Source: Toxonevra muliebris
Lineage: Eukaryota; Arthropoda; Insecta; Diptera; Pallopteridae
Reading direction: 5' to 3'
Assembly: GCA_963691655.1 (NCBI GenBank)
Contig: OY829327.1
Location: 62,260,079-62,324,078, forward strand
Length of the DNA: 64,000 nucleotides
In this document: one piece after another, positions 23,207 to 33,893 of the stretch
Layout: every line of letters begins with the position of its first letter
How positions within the stretch are numbered: the stretch's first letter is position 1
Program-made: the position numbers and the translations under genes
The notes under the pieces: model-generated
The model's database searches: none
What the model was told of the DNA's origin: nothing
The model's input: only the letters and a program-made list of their open reading frames with translations

Positions 23207-23301
23207 GAAAAAACAATTCAAACGAACGTGCATCTATTGAAAACAACGTTCGTTAAGGAGGAACAACAATCGCCAACTGATACAATACAAGATTATCCAA
23301 A
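23207..23301 (+). CDS. Atg2: host gene internal exon (Atg2 candidate, exon a)
   Basis: Acceptor TTTATTTACAG ends at 23206; donor GTACGT starts at 23302. Between them one frame is fully open (EKTIQTNVHLLK, then FVKEEQQSPTDTIQDYP), ending in phase 2, while the other two frames contain stops. The two leftover bases join the first base of the exon at 36351 to make a Lys codon, which supports the link across a 13-kb intron. The peptide itself is polar and not diagnostic; identity rests on the next exons. The exon lies between LINE relics and a TIR element, both intronic by this model. Confidence 0.6.
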
Positions 23302-23613
23302 GTACGTATACTTAATTCTTTTTTCATTTTACGGTTATTCCCTTGACTGGTGAGGCCCCCATCACCAGTCAAGGGACAAAATCAGTTTTGATTTTATAAA
23401 TAATTAAATAAAGTAAATAAATAAAAGGGCTTAAGGCAAATACATAAATTGCCCTTGCAGAAAAGCAGGCGTCTCGAAATGTTTTAAAACTAATTTTGAA
23501 AAAATGATCTGATTACTACATTTTAATTGAAAAATATATTTCTTTTTTATATAAAAACTCGGATTGTCTACTTGAACATCCAATTGAAACTTTTTATTTC
23601 TAAATTATATGTT

Positions 23614-25289
23614 ATGACTAGTGTGACCATCTCACTTTTGCGACATTAGGGAATATTCGACCAAAAATTCGGGGACATTGGCCTTAATTAGGGGACATTT
23701 CAGTGAAAACGACGTCGATTCGGAGACAACTTTGAAATAAAAAAATCGCAAAAAAATATATGTAATTTACTTCTTTTTGTACTTTTATAAAGAAACAAAG
23801 AGGATGAAAATCAGTACATAACTAAGTTAAAATTTTTTTAAATAAAAATTATCGATGACTTGGACCTGTTTCATCTTCGTCCGTTCATATTGTTCATTGG
23901 TATATTTGGTTTGTTGGTGATACTTATCGCCACCAGCAATCGTTTTATCTTTCATAGAACTGAGCTTAACCCTCTAGTTCCCAAATTTTCTATTGCTTTG
24001 AAAAAAAATTGGTATTGATAAATTTTGATGTAAAAAGCATAAATCTTATCTCAAAAACTTAAAAAATTTTATGGGCGTTGTTTAATGAAGCCGAAAGGTT
24101 GAATACCTAAAAGTTTTTGTTGTTGAAAAAACTTTTTATAAATTTGTTTTAAATAATTAAATATTTTGTATAAAAAAAATTCAAGTCCTAGCTACTCACA
24201 GCTATTTTTTTATCTGGCTTCTATGACGGGAAGTATTTTATTTATTTTTTTCACTTTAATCTCAAATTCAATCAAAATATTTAATTTTCCTGTTTTTCAC
24301 AAATTTTTGACTGTGACCATCGCTAACATCTGTAATACTCATCATAACTCATAACTAATGCATTTTTTTAAAAGCTTGGGAAATTGCATAAACGATATGA
24401 TAAAATGTAGCAACAAAAAACTTTTACGGTGGTAATTACACCCGTTTTGATGAAGGCTGTCTTGAGATACGCTTGGGAACTTGAGGGTTAATGTTACATT
24501 TCACGAATATGACGCTTTCCAAAGTACCTATTTGAAGGAGTTTTTTTCTTTCATTCAAATTCGGTTGGTGGTCGAAAAGACTCGTTCGACTAAAGCGATG
24601 TACCGGGTAAGCAATAGATATATTGGACCATATCTCATAAAAGTTTCTACGGTACGTTGTTTACGTTATTTGAGCGATCAACGTTAGCATAAAGGAAGAT
24701 AATATAAGTAAGCAGAGATATATGTTTCGCGTGTATGCATCGAATAGGAAGAATACATATCGCTACCTAAATTTGCTAAGGTCCTAACATCAAATTTTTC
24801 AATATTGAATTTTTAATGAATTATGATAAAGTGTGTCCACTTTCATCTGTACCGAAAATTTAAGAGACCTACACCGAAAACTTCCGATCTTTTCTTAAAG
24901 TTTAAATTACAAATTCTTGAAGCAGTATTCCAAATACCAATATGTTTTTTCTCCTGTAAATTTGAAAAATGCGTGTTAGAGGTTTAGCAAATTAAGGCAG
25001 CGATATGCACTTCATGTTTGCCTGCTGTTGAGATAAAAAGGAGAACTTAATATGCATTGTTGAATGAAATAAGTGTATATTCGTGCTTTATGTTTTGTGC
25101 GAATTTTGAATTTTGTGTTTTGCATTTAATTTTAATGATGTATTTGAACCAATTTTTACTGTATGAGTACTAATAAAAAAATTTGTCGCAGAATTTGAAG
25201 ACATTTGGGTCCAATTTGGGGAGTCCTCGACATCGCTAAAATTCGGGGACATGTCCCGAGTAAATGGGACATATGGTCACACTAGTCAT
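23614..25289. mobile_element. 1.7-kb TIR element with GTGTGACCAT termini
   Basis: A 17-bp perfect inverted repeat, ATGACTAGTGTGACCAT at 23614-23630 and its complement at 25273-25289, bounds 1.68 kb. Just inside both ends are GGGGACAT words (23670-23700; 25240-25260). The palindromic CTAG at each end may be target duplication. The interior is non-coding apart from a nested MITE (23970-24487). Superfamily unknown. Confidence 0.7.
23970..24487. mobile_element. piggyBac-type MITE, TTAA target, copy 1
   Basis: TTAA at 23966-23969 and 24488-24491 flank inverted ends CCCTCTAGTTCCCAA / TTGGGAACTTGAGGG. The interior is non-coding. It is the same family, in opposite orientation, as 53940-54413; both share internal blocks such as CGTTTTGATGAAGGCTGTCT and AACGATATGATAAAATGTAGC-like sequence. 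TTAA duplication is the hallmark of piggyBac transposases, which would act in trans. Confidence 0.9.
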
Positions 25290-26207
25290 GGCGTAAAATC
25301 ATAATCTTTCCAGTGCCCTATTTCAACAAATTACAAATATGTGAATTGTAAGGAAATTCTCACAAAATTGTAAAAAAATCGGTAAATGTTCCTGCAATTG
25401 TGAATTCGGACTTGTAAATCACAAGTACTTGTAGTGACAAATTTTTCAATATTTGTTGCACCAAACAGGATTTGTAGTTGTAATTTACAAGTAACAAATT
25501 TGTAGAAATGTTACTATTTTTTAGTTTTTTGTTTCACCAAATAGACGACTAATAATAAATTTGTAACATTTGTAAAAATTTCTTGCAAAAAAAAAAAAAA
25601 CGCCTGTAAAATGGCTACAATTGTTTATGCAGACTGTTCTTATATTTACAGTTTTTAATCAGCTCTAAAGTTAGTAAATTAATTTAAAAAATTTTTAAAA
25701 TTAATAAACATGTCTACCAAATTTTAAAATGATTTTAGTTTTCTTTACGTATATATAAAAAAAGAATTAAAAAAAATGAATGTTGAAAAGTTTTAGGTAG
25801 AAATACTCCTTAATCAAAGAAGCCGCGAACATTTTATTTTGTTCGCTCATTGGTAAGTGTTATCATACATCAATCAGTGTCACAAATTTGTAAAAAAAAA
25901 AAATTGGTTATTTACAAGTCATACAAAAATTTCGTGAAACGTCATTTTTTTTACACTTGTAATCTCCAAGTGCTCTCTTACGATTTTTGTTGCCTCTTAT
26001 TACAAATTTGTGAATTTGAGAGTTGTAAGTTATGAAACGAAAAATTAAGTACATGATAGTTTTTTAGGAGACTATGAAAATTAAATCTAGAGGTTAATTT
26101 TCAAAGTCATGACTTAAGTTCATGTTAATTTCGTTATTTGAAGTTATATATAAACAGGTTAATGAACAAATGTAGTCATCACAACAACAATGTATATAGA
26201 GACGGGC

Positions 26208-26257
26208 AAATCAGACGGCCGTTTCGGAATCCGCCACAATTCCTCATCAGTGATCTT
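26208..26257 (-). ncRNA. hammerhead ribozyme, copy A
   Basis: Inverse copy of the motif described for copy B: CTGATGA, the GGAAT/ATTCC stem, GAAAC, and GTC read on the minus strand. All core bases are conserved. Predicted cleavage on the minus strand lies between 26214 and 26213. Confidence 0.8.
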
Positions 26258-26650
26258 AGTGGTAGTTCTTAATCTTTCAATATCCCATATAAGCTACTAA
26301 TATTTGAAATCATAACCCAGAATTATGGATTTGATTCCAAATATCTTCACTGAATAGTGATATTGAAAGAAACTACCACTACCGTTCTATACACTTATGT
26401 TGTTGTTTCTAGAATCATTTTCTCACACACACACACACTCTCCCATGTACTAGACTTTCAAATAACGAACTGTTATGCAGACTAGCTACGATGGGAAAAA
26501 AACAACAACATAAGTGTATAGAACGGTAGTGGTAGTTTCTTTCAATATCACTATTCAGTGAAGATATTTGGAATCAAATCCATAATTCTGGGTTATGATT
26601 TCAAATATTAGTAGCTTATATGGGATATTGAAAGATTAAGAACTACCACT

Positions 26651-26701
26651 AAGATCACTGATGAGGAATTGTGGCGGATTCCGAAACGGCCGTCTGATTT
26701 G
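26651..26701 (+). ncRNA. hammerhead ribozyme, copy B
   Basis: Core CTGATGA (26658-26664), stem II GGAAT (65-69) paired with ATTCC (78-82) around TGTGGCGG, GAAA (83-86), a short self-complementary helix III ACGGCCGT, and the cleavage triplet GTC ending at C26694. Helix I pairs A52-A57 with T95-T100 (one G.U). All invariant hammerhead bases are present, so self-cleavage is a firm prediction. Confidence 0.85.
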
Positions 26702-27135
26702 CCCGTCTCTATATACATTGTTGTTGTGATGACTACATTTGTTCATTAACCTGTTTATATATAACTTCAAATAACGAAATTAACATGAACTTAAGTCATG
26801 ACTTTGAAAATTAACCTCTAGATTTAATTTTCACAGTCTCCTAAAAAACTATCATGAACTGATCGAATGGGGACCGTTCAGAAAAAATGACACCTAGAAT
26901 CATTTTCTCACACACACACACACTCTCCCATGTACTAGACTTTCAAATAACGAACTGTTATGCAGACTAGCTACGATGGGAAAAAAACAACAACATAAGT
27001 GTATAGAACGGTAGTGGTAGTTTCTTTCAATATCACTATTCAGTGAAGATATTTGGAATCAAATCCATAATTCTGGGTTATGATTTCAAATATTAGTAGC
27101 TTATATGGGATATTGAAAGATTAAGAACTACCACT

Positions 27136-27186
27136 AAGATCACTGATGAGGAATTGTGGCGGATTCCGAAACGGCCGTCTGATTTG
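27136..27186 (+). ncRNA. hammerhead ribozyme, copy C
   Basis: Identical in core, stems and GTC triplet to copy B, offset exactly 485 bp; cleavage predicted after C27179. Cleavage at both sites would release a 485-nt RNA with ribozyme-made ends. Confidence 0.85.
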
Positions 27187-27637
27187 CCCGTCTCTATATA
27201 CATTGTTGTTGTGATGACTACATTTGTTCATTAACCTGTTTATATATAACTTCGAAAAATTAAGTAATTGTAATTCACAAGCACAAATTTGTAATTGTAA
27301 ATTGTATTTGGTGAAAATTGTTTGTATGTATATTTTGATCATTTGTAAAACAAATATAATGTTCGAAAGAAAATATATTAAGATTTTGTTGCGTTATTAG
27401 CATACAAAGCTTTATCAATTACCAGCTTCGTTGGTCGGACCCGACAATACTAATCGAGTCTCGCTAAAAAACATTTGAATGGATTTGTGGTTATGTCTAA
27501 GCCTGTAAAGCCAACTTATCTTAATAGAATGGCTGATCAGAGTTATTGATTGCAAAATGTAATTAAGTTCGCTTTAACCGAATCTATTCTCCAAATCCCT
27601 TACACTTTTTACAAAACAATTTAAAATCTATTAGATT

Positions 27638-27900
27638 TCACAAATTCTCACTGAAATGTTTAAGCACAATCGCACGGTGTGAATAATCAATGCCATCTAT
27701 TGAAAGTAACCCGAAGTGGCTATATAAATTAATGGTCATTGCCGAGATATAATTTTCATTAGTGGTGTTAAGTGCATTACCATCTCGATTTTTTGGCTTT
27801 TGGGCTGCCATCTTTTGACGTTGCTCAGAATCAGCGTTTTCACCAAACTGCATCTGGGTTGTGTCAAGGCTAACATTTGGGTGGATTTACAATTGTGTGG
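27638..27900 (-). pseudogene. unidentified coding remnant with a natural-looking C-terminus
   Basis: Minus-strand frame from about 27877 (no convincing ATG; MQFGENADSEQRQ at 27853) to a stop at 27638. It encodes QKMAAQKPKNRDGNAL, INLYSHFGLLSIDGIDYSHR and ends HFSENL. Composition is that of a real protein rather than of repeat DNA, and I do not recognise the family. It could be the last exon of a transposon protein or of a nested host gene. An AG that could serve as acceptor lies near 27876. Confidence 0.3.
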
Positions 27901-28265
27901 TGAACATGATGGATTTCATTGTTTCATGCCATTATTCTCAAGATGACAAATTATAAATTACGACTTCCCTCTTCCTTCCAGTGAAGACAAATGAATTTGG
28001 TAGAGGAAGCGGAGGAGAGTTACATGCATACCGTAAAAATTTAAATGATGTAAATATATAATTCAATATGATAAAGTAAAGTTATATTTTGGAACTGAAA
28101 TCGAATATCATATAATACCGATTTATCTAAATCCTAACCATTAGCAACTCAACGATTTCCAAGTCCAGATGGTGATTTAATTGGCGAGTAAACGTGTCTG
28201 CGTGGTACCATTGATTCAATGGGCGCTTACAACGGCGATTCCGTCAATGCTCAAAATGAATGGAA

Positions 28266-28547
28266 GTCAGCTCTTAGACGGTGAGATTAATCTCATACGA
28301 TTTTTGCACTCCCTTTTGAATTTTCATGTAGCTCTTATACAGTGAGATTAGTACCGTGAAACTTTCGTGATTATAGCTTTCGTCGCTATGGAAAAACATT
28401 GAACTACGAAAATGTAAAAAAAAGGCTACAAAAAGTTTCATCAAATTGCTGCCTCCGAGCAATTTTGTCTATTTCCCTGTCGTTTCTTCCCTCTTCCGTA
28501 TATTTCTTCAAGTTGCATGAAACAAATTTCACCGTCTAAGAGCTGAC
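28266..28547. mobile_element. 282-bp MITE with GTCAGCTCTTAGACGGTGA termini
   Basis: A 19-bp perfect terminal inverted repeat, flanked by GAA at 28263-28265 and 28548-28550 (candidate 3-bp target duplication). An internal degenerate copy of the terminus (AGCTCTTATACAGTGAGATT) starts near 28330. Non-coding; a 3-bp duplication would fit a PIF/Harbinger-like mobiliser. Confidence 0.8.
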
Positions 28548-28939
28548 GAAGTAATAAAAGTGATGAAGAAAACCAAAGGATCGTATGAGTGGGACCGTAT
28601 TTTCACTTCTATTTACTTTTCTGTATGTGATACGAAGATTCATGAATTAGTTTTAAATGTCTATATTTCGGCAACAAATTTCTAAAAATAGGACTTTAAA
28701 TATTGGCAAAAACAAAATTATTTGCAATTTAAATCGCGAAAAAATATGATGAACAAATCCTTTTACTGTTACCTATACTTATTTAAACAATTTAAATTTT
28801 TTTTTTTGGCGCAGAGTGTTTTAGAAATAATATGAAAATTATTGGTTGAGCCTAATAACACTGTGCGACCAACTGAGGGCCACAATAAGTGATTGGGATC
28901 AGAGTAGCATTTGATAATATCTGGCTGCTGATTATGGAT

Positions 28940-29960
28940 TTCACATCAAAGTAGCTTTGTTAAACATGTGTAAGCTCTCTTGTCAAATTTTGAGATCATT
29001 CAATAGTTTTTGGCTTCAAAGTAGCCAAGTAGAAGCGCGTGAAAAAATTATTTGATTGCGCAATGAAAATCCACATTTGACTTTAAAGCACGGGTGTCGC
29101 GATATTCCGTTTCGTGTGGTTTTAAAGTATACAACGAACGCCTGACCATTAATAGGAAGCAAGGAAGTGACAAAATGAAGTGGTTTAATAACCCTGCTAT
29201 GGCCAAGATGGTGATAGCTCTTTTAAAAAAAAAATTCCAGTACATCAGGCAAGAAAGTGGCTAAAAAAATGAGAATGCTCTGAAACTTTTGTTTGAAAAG
29301 TTAAGAGGGAGGAAGGGAGGGAGTCACACATCATACAAAAAATTTAAAGATAGAAATTCGAAGAATAACAGTGAGGCAAAAGAGCTAGCCAAAATATTGC
29401 ACCATGATTTCATAAGGAATTTTAATTGCTGCATTATGGACAATGAGACCTATGTACTGTGTGACTTTTCACAGCTTCCAGGTGTGGATTTTTATGTTGC
29501 AGATTGTAGAGAAATGTTCAAGAGCAGTATAAGACCCAGAAGAAGTTTTTGGTGTGGCAGGCAATCTGTAGATGTGGTCATTTGTAACAACAGAGACACC
29601 ACCGATATATATATCTGGGTGTGCCTGTAAAAAATACTTTTTCCATTCATAAAGCAGCACACAGTTTCTGCTTTCTTTTGGCCTAATTTGGCTGCGTGCC
29701 ATTACAGTAAAACATCATTTGAATGGCACGAAAATGATGATGTAACACTTGTACCCAGATATACGAATCCACCTAATTGCAAAGAGCTCAGACCGATAGA
29801 AAGATATTGGGCTCTAGTAAAAAGGACCATGAAGGGCACAAAACAGTTACCAGTTTTTCCAAGACCATTCTTGAAATTATTTAAAAATTTGAACCAATTT
29901 CATATTTATTATAAATATAGAATTTGTTACAGCGCCACCTATTGGATTTTAAGATAGCTA
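28940..29960 (+). pseudogene. Tc1/mariner-superfamily DD37E transposase relic, copy 1
   Basis: Plus-strand transposase remains. An N-terminal helix-turn-helix region (about 28940-29290, shifted frames) is followed by CIMDNETYVLCDFSQLPGVDFYVAD (first catalytic Asp in MDNETY, about 29435), a frame-broken middle, and LAACHYSKTSFEWHEND (29687 on) with NPPNCKELRPIERYWALVKR holding the Glu. The residue where the second catalytic Asp belongs (before LAACHY) is Asn (AAT at about 29684), so the triad is dead even apart from the frameshifts. The same family occurs at 47830-48640 with Asp retained. Termini not identified. Confidence 0.8.
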
Positions 29961-29984
29961 GGCAGCATTTTAAGATATTTCATA

Positions 29985-30305
29985 AAGTAGTTGAAATAAT
30001 AGTAGAAAAAGAAATGGAAAAATTAGTGGAAAATAGTAGCAAAAAAGTAGAAGAAAATAGTTGTAGAAAAGGTAGCAGGAAAAAGAATAGAAAATAGTAT
30101 TACAAATTGTTAAAAAATAGTAGTAGAAAAAAAGTAGTAAAAAACAATAGTAGAAAATAAGAAAAAAGTAGTAGAAAAAAGTAATAAAATAGTAGTAGAG
30201 AATATTAGTGGAAAAGTAGTAGAAAATAAGAAGAAATTGTAGAAAAAATGAAGTTTAAAAGTAGTAGAAAATAGCAGTAGAAATACTAGTATAAAATAAA
30301 AATGG
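29985..30305. repeat. low-complexity TAGTAGAAAA array
   Basis: About 320 bp of loosely repeated (A)n-TAGTAG-(A)n sequence; the minus-strand Phe/Leu/Ser/Thr frame across it is a by-product. Confidence 0.85.
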
Positions 30306-31130
30306 AGCATGTTGCCAAACCCACTAATCCAACAAACTAAAAGGATTTAAATTGTAGTACCGTACCATAAATGCCTCCTAAGATATCTCATAATGGAAAT
30401 TCAGGTTATATGGAAGGTGCCACACCCCCTTTGTCAATCCCACCTATATTTTTGTTGTAGCATGGCATTGTCAATTCTCGTTATTGCTCTCAGTCACTGC
30501 TGATGTTATACAGATAATTAAAAAAAAAATAGTCGTGATCACTGTACTGCCACGCCCACCTCCCATAGAACAAAAAAAAAATATAAAAACACTTAATTTT
30601 ATAGGAATGATCATTTTCTAATAGAAATAATAAGCTTTCTAGGGGGGGGATAAAGGATTTGGGGTTAGATTTCAACCATTTTTTATTTTACTCGGTTTTG
30701 TAGGAGAAATTATAGTTTCTTTTATTACGTATATGAAATCTGGCTCATTTGAAGTATGGGATGACAAGGTATCGATATGAGACAGTAACTGCGTGCTACT
30801 TTGTTGCTGTAAAGAAATTTCTGAAACAAGTTTTCTTTTTAACCGATAATTTGCTTCACTGTAATTGCGATAAGGTCTCTTCCCTTCTCTAACCAAGCAT
30901 TAAGAAGAACTTCATTCTGGATTTTAATTGATTCTGAAAAACAATTTTTCTCAGAAATTTGCAAATATTCGCAAAAGTTGCCACTTGAAAGTAGATATCA
31001 CAGCATTTTACCTCATATACACTTCATGGACTGCATAATATTTTTTTCCTTCACAACACAAACACGATTTGGCATGGGAAAACTGAATCTGACATTTATT
31101 TGCAGAACAAAATAATTTTGGACATACCTT
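30306..31130. other. AT-rich stretch with a small unidentified minus frame
   Basis: 30672-30896 on the minus strand has a 74-codon frame lacking ATG (GKRPYRNYSEANYRLKRK, Ser-rich after). The basic motif recalls DNA-binding tails of transposon-encoded proteins, but I cannot assign it. The rest is non-coding. Confidence 0.35.
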
Positions 31131-32088
31131 CCATACAAAACACCGTAAAAAATCCGCAAAAAGTGGAAAATTTGTATAGGAGGTACGCTTATTTTACATC
31201 GATATAACTTAAATTTTTGTACGCATCATTTTAATTAAAATTAAATAAACAGCTATGCTTACTCACCAAGCGGCTTGTTATCTTTTTTGTAAATTTACAA
31301 AGTACCGAAATCGTGAAAAAATATTGTTAAAAAAGCATATACAGCGTCCACATAATCCACAACAGAACTGAACTATATATCGAAGTAAATGCTTTAGTAT
31401 TCAGTGTATATAACTAATAAAATGTGAAATTTAAATATTACGATTACTTTAAGAGAGCAACCATGAGTCTCTTTTTGCACCTCGATACAATTTTGAGTGT
31501 CCGCGAACGTGTTAATTAATGTTTATTTTGCAATGTAGAATTAGTTTTTAGTTTAGAAAATTCTTTTAAAGATACACTTGTTCATGGCGTATAAAAGGTG
31601 AAAATTTGAAGCATTTTTGGAATTTGGGTTTATGTTTCCTAAAGCCAAGTTTACAGATTTTTGTTATTCAGTGACCTATAGTAAAATTTGATGGGCAAGA
31701 ATTTCTTGAACATAGAGGGTTATAATGTGTCAAAAAAGTAACTTTATTGAAAAGGGCAAAATGATCCATATTAGTGGGCACCAAAGGGTTAATATGTTGG
31801 TGGAAAATATTCTACAGGAATTTTTTTTAACGGTGTGAAGATAGCCACGCGTGGCTATCTTCACACCGTTATTTTTTTTTCGTTTTGATTTACTTATTTA
31901 GTAACGTTTGATCGCTGATGATGAGAACTGGTGCTTATTTTTTAGCCGATTGTTCTGAAATTTTTAGAAATTAATTTTTTACCGAAAAAAATGATGTGTA
32001 CAAATAAGTTATATCGATGTAAAATAAGGGTACTCCCATACAAATTTTCCTCTTTTTTTTTGGAGATTTTTGACGGTTTTTTGTATGG
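31131..32088. mobile_element. 958-bp element with about 100-bp terminal inverted repeats
   Basis: CCATACAAAA at 31131 begins an arm to about 31235 whose inverse lies at about 31985-32088. The arms share the block TTATTTTACATCGATATAAC exactly and the rest at about 80 percent by eye. No ORF inside. It abuts the 3' end of LINE-D (CCAACCAACC at 32089 on), so it probably inserted into or next to that tail; a target duplication is not clear. A 44-bp perfect palindrome sits inside. Confidence 0.75.
31828..31871. repeat. 44-bp perfect palindrome centred on ACGCGT
   Basis: 22-bp arms without a loop: TAACGGTGTGAAGATAGCCA ... then its exact complement. Flanked by T-runs on both sides. Perfect symmetry in AT-rich decayed DNA implies recent origin or joining of two identical ends. 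Confidence 0.95.
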
Positions 32089-32475
32089 TTGGTTGGTTGA
32101 GGTGCCGCCTGGGTGACAAAATACCCAGACTCAATTAGCGCATAGGCGCCATTTTGGTACACCACTAATAGAACCACTGTAGTTTATTCAAACCATTTTG
32201 ATTTGTTGATAAACCTGTTGATGTCATCTATTTTTATTTTAGCAACCTCGCTTAAGCTGTTCATTACGAACTTTCCCATCGTTCTGCTTCTAAACATCGG
32301 TACTCGCATAGATAATGGAAAACTGTTTCCGTGGAACCGTCTTGGTTGCAGTTTCGGCATCTGTCGTTATGGGGCCATCCTGTTACGGTTGAAGTAATTC
32401 TGGATATATGAGCTCTTGGCCTTTTTAACAACTCGTCGGCTTTTGATTTGTCGTAAATGGGTCAAGTTTGTTTAG

Positions 32476-32985
32476 TTATTTTGCAGGAATCAGTAATCGC
32501 CCATCTGGTTTCTGCTTTCGATACTGCAAATAGAATTCTCTCTTAAGGGCGTTGAGCGGGCATCCCACAGCTACCGTCTCGGATTCGCTGTGGGAGGCCC
32601 CTCTCCGCGCTAATGCGTCCGCTTTCTTGTTTCCTTCTATGTTCCTGTGCCCAGGTACCCCGACGAGGCTGATCTCCATTATACACGCCAGCGAGTTTAA
32701 CTCGTCTTTGCATTGTTTTATGATCTCAGAGTTGGTTGTTGGTGAGTTGAAAGGCTAGAAGGGCTGCTTGACTATCTGAAAGTTTACTTGCCTTCGATAG
32801 TTTAGGATGTTTCCTATTTTACATGCCTCCGTAATCCCGAGAGTTTCTGCTTGGAAGATGCTACTTGAGTTCCCTAATGTGGAGGGCTTAGAGGCCTCCA
32901 GGTCCTCAGAAAACACCACCGCTCCTACACCGTCATCCATCTTGGATCCATCGGTATAGATTTTGGCGGAGTTTTCCTCGACCAC
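32476..32985 (-). pseudogene. LINE-D RNase H domain, broken
   Basis: 32755-32985 encodes AKIYTDGSKMDDGVGAVVF (first Asp) and SIFQAETLGITEA (Glu). The third strand (usual TDSQAA) is frame-shifted near 32755. 32476-32679 resumes with EISLVGVPGHRNIEGNKKAD, where the WVPGH motif reads LVGVPGH, and the fourth carboxylate (KADALAR). One frameshift and a small loss separate the halves. Confidence 0.85.
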
Positions 32986-33390
32986 GAGACCTCTTGTCTA
33001 TTCCTTCCGTGTGGGAATTTTAACTTCGAATTTCTTTAGGAAGTCCAACTATGGAGTGATATAGTCTGATACTTTGCCATTTTGCTATTGGCTTTCAAGG
33101 ATTTTACTATGACCAAACGGCTTGTCGTTCCACACGCCTACCTCTCTCAATCTGGTGGCTATGTTCGCTGCTGTTAGACTTAATTGGATGTCATAGATTT
33201 AGGATGACATTCAGTGTCTCCGCTGGACATGATCTCATTGCTCCCGTTATTCTGGCACATGCTGCACGTTGCAGACTATTTAGTCTTCTGACATTATATT
33301 GTTTATTAAGAGCAGGCTACCATACCAGCGCTCCGTAAGTCAAAATCGGCCTTATTATGGCCGTGTACATCCAGAGCTCTAGTTTAGGCT

Positions 33391-33684
33391 TTAGGCTCCA
33401 ATTTCTTTTGCTAGTATAATAAGCTTTTCTACTCGCTTTTCCACGTTATCTTTCCAATTGAGCTTTAGATCTAGTACCACTCTTAGATACGTCGCTCTGT
33501 CTGATAACGGAATTTCGGTACCATTTAGCGATGGGAGTTTATACTGCGGTATTGTGGCTTTAGTTGTGAACAGCATCAGCTGCGTTTTGCTGTGGTTGAC
33601 GCTTAGTCCACTTCTCGTGGCCCACGCATCTTCGATGTCTAGGAAGGCCTTAGGTATGAAGATGCCTTGGCAGAAGTTGTCCAC
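33391..33684 (-). pseudogene. LINE-D RT thumb/palm remnant
   Basis: Contains ARSGLSVNHSKTQLMLFTTK and RATYLRVVLDLKLNWKDNVEKR, the block after YADD in RNase H-group LINEs. The N-terminal residues (QGIFIPKAFLDIEDAWAT) fuse part of an earlier RT block to it, revealing an internal deletion of the palm. Confidence 0.8.
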
Positions 33685-33893
33685 TATCCGTCCTTACTTC
33701 TAATGAAGGTTGGGTTGAAGTCTGTGGACAGTAACTTACTCAGTCTTGCGGATTCCCCAGTTTTTTCTACTGATGTGCAATAGGATTGCCAAGACTCTTT
33801 CCTAATTGCTTTCTTGTATTCTTTCCGTATATCATTATACGGCTGATGATTTCCGGTTAAGTAGCATTTATTGAATACTGCGCTGACCTTAGA

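Larger units (their letters stand above)
26052..27252 (+). mobile_element. 1201-bp composite of hammerhead-bearing units (retrozyme / Penelope-like, non-autonomous)
   Basis: Bounded by a 14-bp perfect direct repeat CGAAAAATTAAGTA (26038-26051 and 27253-27266), so it inserted as one block. Internal plan: inverted arm 26052-26408 (357 bp), unit 26409-26767 (359 bp), spacer 26768-26893 (126 bp), unit 26894-27252 (359 bp, a near-identical direct repeat, offset 485). Bases 26500-26856 are the inverse complement of the first arm, giving a 357-bp-arm palindrome around a 91-bp loop. Each arm or unit carries a complete hammerhead motif. There is no ORF. Mixed direct and inverted terminal repeats with a longer target duplication are features of Penelope-like elements; ribozyme-bearing repeats without genes are features of retrozymes. 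Confidence 0.8.
25290..28265. other. ACAAATTTGTAA-rich repeat DNA around the ribozyme composite
   Basis: 25320-26037 and 27267-27340 are rich in short palindromes (ACAAATTTGTAA, TTGTAATTTACAA) and look like two halves of one older repeat split by the insertion at 26052-27252. 27341-27620 and 27900-28265 show no gene that I recognise. Confidence 0.5.

Noticed and set aside
30110..30310. Phe/Leu-rich minus frame resembling a membrane segment
   Set aside because: Translation of the TAGTAGAAAA low-complexity tract.
31828..31871. Palindrome plus T-run as a bacterial-type terminator
   Set aside because: Eukaryotic context with no gene upstream; the T-runs flank it on both sides and it lies inside a transposon.
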